64,000 nt of DNA, taken from Mycobacterium pinniadriaticum. GTDB lineage: Bacteria > Actinomycetota > Actinomycetes > Mycobacteriales > Mycobacteriaceae. The notes beneath the pieces were generated by a model. It had not been told where the DNA came from and searched no databases. It saw only the letters and a program-made list of their open reading frames with translations. The translations under genes were made by a program, and so were the position numbers. Within the stretch, counting starts at the first letter, position 1, and each line of letters opens with the position of its first letter. Positions 59,539 through 64,000 of this stretch are shown here, piece after piece. The stretch covers positions 1 to 64,000 of the forward strand of contig NZ_JAPJDO010000029.1 of the NCBI RefSeq assembly GCF_026242045.1, written 5' to 3'.

Positions 59539-60038
59539 CCGCACGTGTCGTGGTGTGGCTCACCGAGGGCATGTGGGAAGCGGCCGTCGACGCGGTCGCG
59601 CGAACCGTCGCCGCCACAACTGAGCCGATGGCCGTGACTCTGCTCTACGTGATCGACGCCCAGGTCAGCGAGGCCGTCCATGGGGCTTTCGGGGCCCTGC
59701 TCGGGCGCGGGATGCGGGATCGTGATCCCGGTACCGCCGTGGAGGCGGCGGCCCGCCATGCCGCCGCGGATCTACTGGAAGCAGCTCGGCACCGGCTCGG
59801 ACGAGACGCCGAGCTCGTGGTGCGCACCGGGCGGGTGGAGCGCGAGGTGGTGTCCGCGTGTGCGGGCGCCGAACTCCTCGTCTGTGTGCGCGACGGGGAC
59901 TACTCCCGGCTGGGTCCGCACAGTCTCGGCCATCACACCCGGTTCGTCGTCGACCATGCGCCGTGCGCGGTGCTGCTGCTGTGGCCCGGCACCGCGCCGG
60001 GATTGAGTTCCATCCCGCCGCCGCCCGATCAGCGCTGA
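59535..60038 (+). CDS. USP-like nucleotide-binding-fold protein coupled to the transporter
   Basis: A 167-residue protein with a Rossmann-like universal stress protein core: MTARVVVWLTEGMWEAAVDAVARTV, TLLYVID, ELVVRTGRVEREVVSACAGAELLVCVRDGD and HTRFVVDHAPCAVLLLWPG at the C-terminal glycine-rich position. It lacks the full ATP-binding GxxGxxxxxS/T, so binding is uncertain. The ATG at 59535 overlaps the transporter stop (ATGA) and follows AGAGGA by 8 nt; an ATG at 59526 is possible. Coupling suggests it regulates the transporter. USP proteins are hypoxia/stress-linked, as is the Rv0081-type operon. Confidence 0.75.
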   Translation: MTARVVVWLTEGMWEAAVDAVARTVAATTEPMAVTLLYVIDAQVSEAVHGAFGALLGRGMRDRDPGTAVEAAARHAAADLLEAARHRLGRDAELVVRTGRVEREVVSACAGAELLVCVRDGDYSRLGPHSLGHHTRFVVDHAPCAVLLLWPGTAPGLSSIPPPPDQR

Positions 60039-60054
60039 GGGCGAACTCGGCCGG

Positions 60055-61347
60055 TCATGTCTCGCCGACCGGCACCGCAACTCCGGCCTCGGGGAGGTTC
60101 GCGGTCTCGGGCACCCCCACCACGAACACGATCAGGGCCAGAACCGCGATCCCGGACAGGACGAACAGCGCGACGTGAAAGCCGGCGGCAACAGCGACGA
60201 AGCCGGCCAGGGTGGGGCTCAGCGCGGCCCCGATGCCCTGCAGGGTGGTCGCGGCCCCGAGCACGAGGTTGAAGTGACCGGTGCCGCGGGTCAGGTCGGC
60301 GACGACGAGGACGAACATCGCGCCGAAGATTCCCGCCCCGATGCCGTCGAGGATCTGGACGGACACGATGTAGTACGGCTCATCCCACCAGGTGAACATC
60401 ACGCCGCGTAGCGGCAGTACGAGGAATGCGGCCAGGAAGATCGGCTTACGCCCCCACTCCTTGCCTTTCTTGGCGATCATGATCGCCATCGGGATCATCA
60501 CCAGTTGCGCGACGATGATCAGTTCGGCCTGGAACAGCGTGCCCATCTTCACGTTCTCCAGGGCCAGCTCCTGACCGCTGAGCGGCAGCATCGCGCCGTT
60601 CGCGAGCTGCCACAACATAGTGGCCGCGCACAACGCCAGCAACGGGCGCGACTCCAACAAGACTTTGAAGCCCGACGGCCTCTTGTGCCCTGCCTTCGTT
60701 CCGGGTTCGGTGGGGGTCAATCCGCGGGCGACATCGTTGTCGATCAGCTTCGGATTGATCATCAGCGTCGCGACGACGACCAGTATTGCGACCGCGGCGG
60801 CGAACCAGAATCCAGCTTTGATCGTGATGAAGTAGCCGGCCAGCCCGAAGACGACCGCGCCCACCACGTTGCCGGCATGGTTGAACGCTGCCATTCGGCC
60901 GGTGCGGTAGGTGTAGGCCGCGGCCCCCACCAGACCCAGAGCCACCGCGGCGATCGCCGGCGGGAAGACGGTGCCGGCGACGCCGGTGACGACTTGGGCG
61001 GTGGTGATCACCGAATAACTGGGCTGGACGGTGACTAGGAACGCACCGACGGCCGTCGCCAACGCGGCGACGATGATCAGGGTGCGCTTGTGCGCGGTCC
61101 GGTCGATGAACGCGCCGATGGGCGTCTGCACCGCCAGCCCGACGAGTCCTCCGACGGTGAGCACCAGCCCGATGTCGGCCGTGTTCCACCCGGGCACGGT
61201 GAGTAGGTAGATGCCCAGGAAGGGCCCCAGCCCCGACTGCACGTCGGCGAGGAAGAAGTTCAGCCCATCCAGCGCCCCGAGCGAGCGCCCCAACGATGGC
61301 GGGTTTCCCGCCGAATCATGTCGATCGGAAGCCTGTCGGTCCGCCAT
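60055..61347 (-). CDS. MFS transporter
   Basis: A 430-residue major facilitator with about 12 helices. It starts MADRQASDRHDSAGNPPSLG; the first helices are DGLNFFLADVQSGLGPFLGIYLL and the loop 2/3 motif GAFIDRTAHKRTLI is a recognisable MFS motif A variant. Substrate unknown; drug, sugar or siderophore efflux are possible. The ATG at 61347 is preferred; upstream frame lacks a ribosome-binding site. It is convergent with the USP-like gene (17 nt apart) and divergent from the LLM oxidoreductase gene. Confidence 0.85.
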   Translation of the reverse strand: MADRQASDRHDSAGNPPSLGRSLGALDGLNFFLADVQSGLGPFLGIYLLTVPGWNTADIGLVLTVGGLVGLAVQTPIGAFIDRTAHKRTLIIVAALATAVGAFLVTVQPSYSVITTAQVVTGVAGTVFPPAIAAVALGLVGAAAYTYRTGRMAAFNHAGNVVGAVVFGLAGYFITIKAGFWFAAAVAILVVVATLMINPKLIDNDVARGLTPTEPGTKAGHKRPSGFKVLLESRPLLALCAATMLWQLANGAMLPLSGQELALENVKMGTLFQAELIIVAQLVMIPMAIMIAKKGKEWGRKPIFLAAFLVLPLRGVMFTWWDEPYYIVSVQILDGIGAGIFGAMFVLVVADLTRGTGHFNLVLGAATTLQGIGAALSPTLAGFVAVAAGFHVALFVLSGIAVLALIVFVVGVPETANLPEAGVAVPVGET

Positions 61348-61532
61348 AGCACTTTCCGTCGGTCGCCAGGACGCCACAACAGTGATAGGGCTACCGGCCG
61401 AACGGGCGAACGGCCGCGGTCCTGGCGCTAAGCGCAGCACTGGTGCCCACGACGGTGAGCGACCCGGCGCCGATACGAGGTCAACGGTAATTGGTGGCCG
61501 CAGGCACCAGAAGGAGATTGATTGTTTCCGTT

Positions 61533-61568
61533 AGGCAAATTTCGCGATCAGGCAAATATCCGTTTGCC
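61533..61568. repeat. Operator-like repeats AGGCAAAT upstream of the LLM gene
   Basis: AGGCAAAT occurs at 61533-61540 and again at 61550-61557 (17 bp apart, nearly two helical turns), and the inverted TTTGCC at 61563-61568. The arrangement suggests a regulator site about 60-90 nt ahead of the GTG at 61622 in the divergent promoter region. Confidence 0.45.
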
Positions 61569-61621
61569 CGGTGTCGGCGCCGGTGGATCGGGGTTCCGCT
61601 CCGGGTCAGTACGCTCGGGGG

Positions 61622-62479
61622 GTGCGATTCGCGTTCAAGACCTCACCGCAGAACACCACGTGGGCCGACATGTTGGCGGTCTGGCAGGCCGCCGATGATA
61701 TCGACGTCTACCACTCCGGCTGGACGTTCGACCATTTCTATCCGATCTTCTCCGATCCGGCGGGTCCGTGCCTGGAGGGCTGGTCCACCCTGACCGCGCT
61801 GGCGCAGGCGACCACCCGGCTGCGGCTGGGCACCTTGGTCACCGGGATCCATTACCGGCACCCCGCGGTGCTGGCCAACATGGCTGCCGCGGTGGACATC
61901 ATCTCCGGCGGCAGGCTGGAACTGGGCGTCGGCGCCGGCTGGAATGAAGAGGAGTCGGGCGCCTACGGCATCGAGCTGGGCAGCATCAAGGAGCGCTTCG
62001 ACCGCTTCGAGGAGGGCTGTCAGGTACTCATCGGCTTGCTCAGTCAAGAGACCACCGACTTTCACGGCACCTACTACCAACTCGAGGCCGCGCGCAACGA
62101 ACCGAAGGGCCCGCAACGGCCACACCCGCCGATCTGCATCGGCGGCAGCGGTGAGAAGCGCACCCTGCGCATCACCGCCCGCTACGCCCAGCACTGGAAC
62201 TTCGTCGGCGGTACGCCCGAAGAGTTCGCCCGCAAGCGCGACGTGCTGGCCGCCCATTGTGCCGACATCGGCCGAGACCCGGGCGAGATCATGCTCTCGG
62301 CGCATATCCGGCTCAGTGAGGACCACGACTACCCCAAGGCGGTGGCCGAGGCCGCTGCTCTGGGCGCCGAGGGACTGGATCTGGCAATCGTCTACCTGCC
62401 CACGCCGCACAGTCCCGCGGTGCTGGAACCGCTCGCCGAGGCTATCCGCGATTCGGGGCTGCTCGACGCCGACGCGTGA
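61622..62479 (+). CDS. LLM-class F420-dependent oxidoreductase
   Basis: A 285-residue member of the luciferase-like monooxygenase superfamily, the group that uses coenzyme F420 in mycobacteria. It starts MRFAFKTSPQNTTWADML at the GTG at 61622 and has RLRLGTLVTGIHYRHPAVLANMAAAVDIISGGRLELGVGAGWNEEE, the classic F420/flavin phosphate loop, and HPPICIGGSGEKRTLRI. Substrate unknown. An in-frame extension upstream (61571) is unsupported. Divergent from the MFS gene; a regulatory link is possible. Confidence 0.86.
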   Translation: MRFAFKTSPQNTTWADMLAVWQAADDIDVYHSGWTFDHFYPIFSDPAGPCLEGWSTLTALAQATTRLRLGTLVTGIHYRHPAVLANMAAAVDIISGGRLELGVGAGWNEEESGAYGIELGSIKERFDRFEEGCQVLIGLLSQETTDFHGTYYQLEAARNEPKGPQRPHPPICIGGSGEKRTLRITARYAQHWNFVGGTPEEFARKRDVLAAHCADIGRDPGEIMLSAHIRLSEDHDYPKAVAEAAALGAEGLDLAIVYLPTPHSPAVLEPLAEAIRDSGLLDADA

Positions 62480-62600
62480 GCCGGGGCCGCGTTGGCGACG
62501 CACCCGTCAATTTCTAAGGTTTTTCTCAGTTAGGGCTTGTATCGGGTGACCATGCGCGATCATGAACTCGCCACCACGGACGTTCTGGGGGAATCGGGGG

Positions 62601-64000
62601 ATGGTCGGCTCGGAACAGGGATTCATCGGCAAGTGCGGGTCGTGCGGCAACGACCTTCGCGCCAGAGCGCGGTTCTGCGACGTGTGCGGCTCAGCCGCGG
62701 CCTGGCAATCGGTACGGGGCGAGTACAAGCAGGTGACTGTCCTGTTCGCCGATGTCGTCGGTTCCATGCGCCTGGCGGAATCGCTGCGGCCCGAGCAACT
62801 GCAAGCGGTCATGCATGAGTTGTTCAATCGGACCGCGGCGGTGGTGCAGCGATTCCAGGGGACCGTCGCGATGTTCACCGGTGACGGTCTGATGGCGTTG
62901 TTCGGTGCGCCACTGGCCCTCGAAGACCATGCCCTGCGCGCCTGCATCTCGGCCTTGGAGATCCAGTCGGTGACCGAACAGCTGGCCGCGGAGTTGCTCC
63001 GCGACGACGGTATCGATCTGAAGGTACGGGTCGGGCTGAACTCGGGCGAGGTGGTGGCAGGCGAAATCGGCTCCGGTCGGGGCACATACACCGCCGTCGG
63101 CCACCCGGTCGGGATGGCACAACGGATGGAGAGCGCGGCGCCACCCGGCGGGGTGCTGTGTTCACAGACGACGTCGCGACTCGTCGAGCGGTCGGCGAGA
63201 TTGGGTCCGCTGACCAACGTCCAGATCAAGGGCTCCGATGCACCGGTCCCGGCCCGGCAACTACTCGAGATTCGACTCGACCGAATGGTTCTGGGCCGCA
63301 GTGAGAGTCAACTCGTCGGACGCGATCCGGAATTGGGTCAGCTCACCAGCGTGTTCGCCGCCAAGCAGGGCGCTCTGATGTCGGTCATCGGCGCGCCCGG
63401 CCTGGGCAAGACCCTTCTGGTGAAGCGGTTCACAGAATTCGCTGCCGCCCGCGACGCCAGGATCGTTGTTGCTCGCTGTGAAGCTCACACCACCGGCGTC
63501 TCGTTCCGAGCACTGGCCCGACTGATGCGGGCCCTGTTCGACGTCGACGGTCTACCGGCGCCGGAGGCCCGGACCCGCGTCGTCGCACAGCTTGACGGCC
63601 AGTACTCCGAATCGGTGGATGCGCAAATACTTTTCGACGCGATGGGACTGCACGACGGCGACGATCCTCCGCAGTTCAGTGTCGACGGCCGCCGACGCCG
63701 GCTGGTCGACACACTGGCCAACGCGGTTCGAATCCACGGCCGGCGCACTGTGTTTGTGCTGGAGGACGCCCATTGGATCGACGGTTCCAGCGATGAAGTG
63801 ATCACCGCCTTCGCGGCCGCGGTGGCCAAGACGGGATCGATCTTCGTCACGACGTACCGCCCTGAGTACCGCGGCGTTCTGCACCGCAGTTCCACCCGCA
63901 CCGTCGAATTGCAGGGACTCTCGCACGCGGCAGCCGCGCGGGCGGTGGGCCAGATCCTGGGCGACGACCCGTCGACGGCACAGCTGTGTCAACAGATCGC
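62601..64000 (+). CDS. Zinc-ribbon/class III adenylate cyclase/AAA-type ATPase regulator (3' end cut off)
   Basis: The frame is open from the ATG at 62601 (after GGGGGA) to the window end, 466 residues so far. It opens with a zinc ribbon (KCGSCGNDLRARARFCDVCG), then a class III cyclase domain (VTVLFADVVGSMRLAE with the metal Asp, GDGLMALFGAP with the second Asp, and KVRVGLNSGEVVAGEIG) and, after a linker, an AAA-type ATPase with the Walker A GAPGLGKTLLV and Walker B VFVLEDAHWID. Mycobacteria have several such multidomain cyclases, sometimes with a C-terminal LuxR domain; the rest is outside the window. Confidence 0.88.
   Translation, partial: MVGSEQGFIGKCGSCGNDLRARARFCDVCGSAAAWQSVRGEYKQVTVLFADVVGSMRLAESLRPEQLQAVMHELFNRTAAVVQRFQGTVAMFTGDGLMALFGAPLALEDHALRACISALEIQSVTEQLAAELLRDDGIDLKVRVGLNSGEVVAGEIGSGRGTYTAVGHPVGMAQRMESAAPPGGVLCSQTTSRLVERSARLGPLTNVQIKGSDAPVPARQLLEIRLDRMVLGRSESQLVGRDPELGQLTSVFAAKQGALMSVIGAPGLGKTLLVKRFTEFAAARDARIVVARCEAHTTGVSFRALARLMRALFDVDGLPAPEARTRVVAQLDGQYSESVDAQILFDAMGLHDGDDPPQFSVDGRRRRLVDTLANAVRIHGRRTVFVLEDAHWIDGSSDEVITAFAAAVAKTGSIFVTTYRPEYRGVLHRSSTRTVELQGLSHAAAARAVGQILGDDPSTAQLCQQI

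Noticed and set aside
1..64000. tRNA, rRNA, insertion sequences or phage genes
   Set aside because: No tRNA cloverleaf, rRNA sequence, transposase or integrase motif was recognised on either strand.

Overview
The window is a 64 kb, high-GC, gene-dense piece of a mycobacterial chromosome, most likely from a rapidly growing Mycolicibacterium-type species. The evidence is the cell-wall arabinogalactan and mycolate cluster (antigen 85, aftB, ubiA, glfT2, glf, erp), followed by genes in nearly the order of M. tuberculosis H37Rv Rv3803c to Rv3856c. Comparisons with H37Rv or M. smegmatis gene order and protein lengths rest on remembered knowledge; no search was run.

Layout. 1-9547 (mostly minus): three mycolyltransferase genes, then aftB, ubiA, a PAP2 phosphatase, glfT2 and glf, that is, synthesis of decaprenyl-phospho-arabinose, galactan, arabinan ends and mycolate attachment. 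9793-12563 (plus): erp with its PGLTT repeats and an LGFP/amidase-like protein. 12603-16960: a HAD phosphatase and two acyltransferases, divergent from a metallo-beta-lactamase-fold/Rieske protein. 17003-22547: a PhoX-like protein, serS and its partner, a septum-formation-family protein and a small metalloprotease. 22555-26413 (minus): a four-gene envelope operon encoding a lipoprotein, an S53 serine peptidase, a zinc-ribbon membrane protein and an anchored protein. 26623-33227: a phosphatase, pheA, an iron-box-controlled DUF2470 gene, a CPBP protein, an LCP ligase, glpQ1 and a DUF4328 protein; bfrB, expected here, is absent. 33228-35655: a non-coding DnaA-box cluster, a short membrane protein, an Rv3847-like gene and a yybP-ykoY-type manganese riboswitch ahead of a GDT1/TMEM165 transporter; sodA, expected here, is absent. 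35981-43899: espR, a transporter/ImmA-like pair, a proline-rich protein, an Rv3850-like gene, a YcnI-like copper protein, an Rv3852-like protein, rraA and the ethA/ethR pair with its operator. 43954-50412: a class A penicillin-binding protein, a Y-family polymerase whose start sits in a LexA-type palindrome, a PecA-like aspartic protease and a PHP phosphoesterase.

50429-57793 (minus) is a seven-gene operon matching Rv0081 to Rv0087: an ArsR-type regulator and a membrane-bound hydrogenase-4-like complex. Its large subunit has lost all four nickel-ligand cysteines while the small subunit keeps its iron-sulfur cysteines, so it is probably an ion-translocating, non-hydrogenase complex. Across an AT-rich divergent promoter lie a small membrane protein, an ArsB/SLC13-like transporter and a coupled USP-like protein. 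The window ends with an MFS transporter, an F420-type LLM oxidoreductase and the 5' part of a zinc-ribbon/adenylate-cyclase/ATPase regulator that runs off the end.

The most notable non-coding signals are the Mn riboswitch (34722-34835), the DnaA boxes (33372-33471), the LexA-like palindrome (46497-46510), the IdeR box (28489-28507) and the EthR operator (43179-43233). Start codons were moved from the longest reading frame wherever ribosome-binding sites, 1-4 nt overlaps or family lengths supported it.
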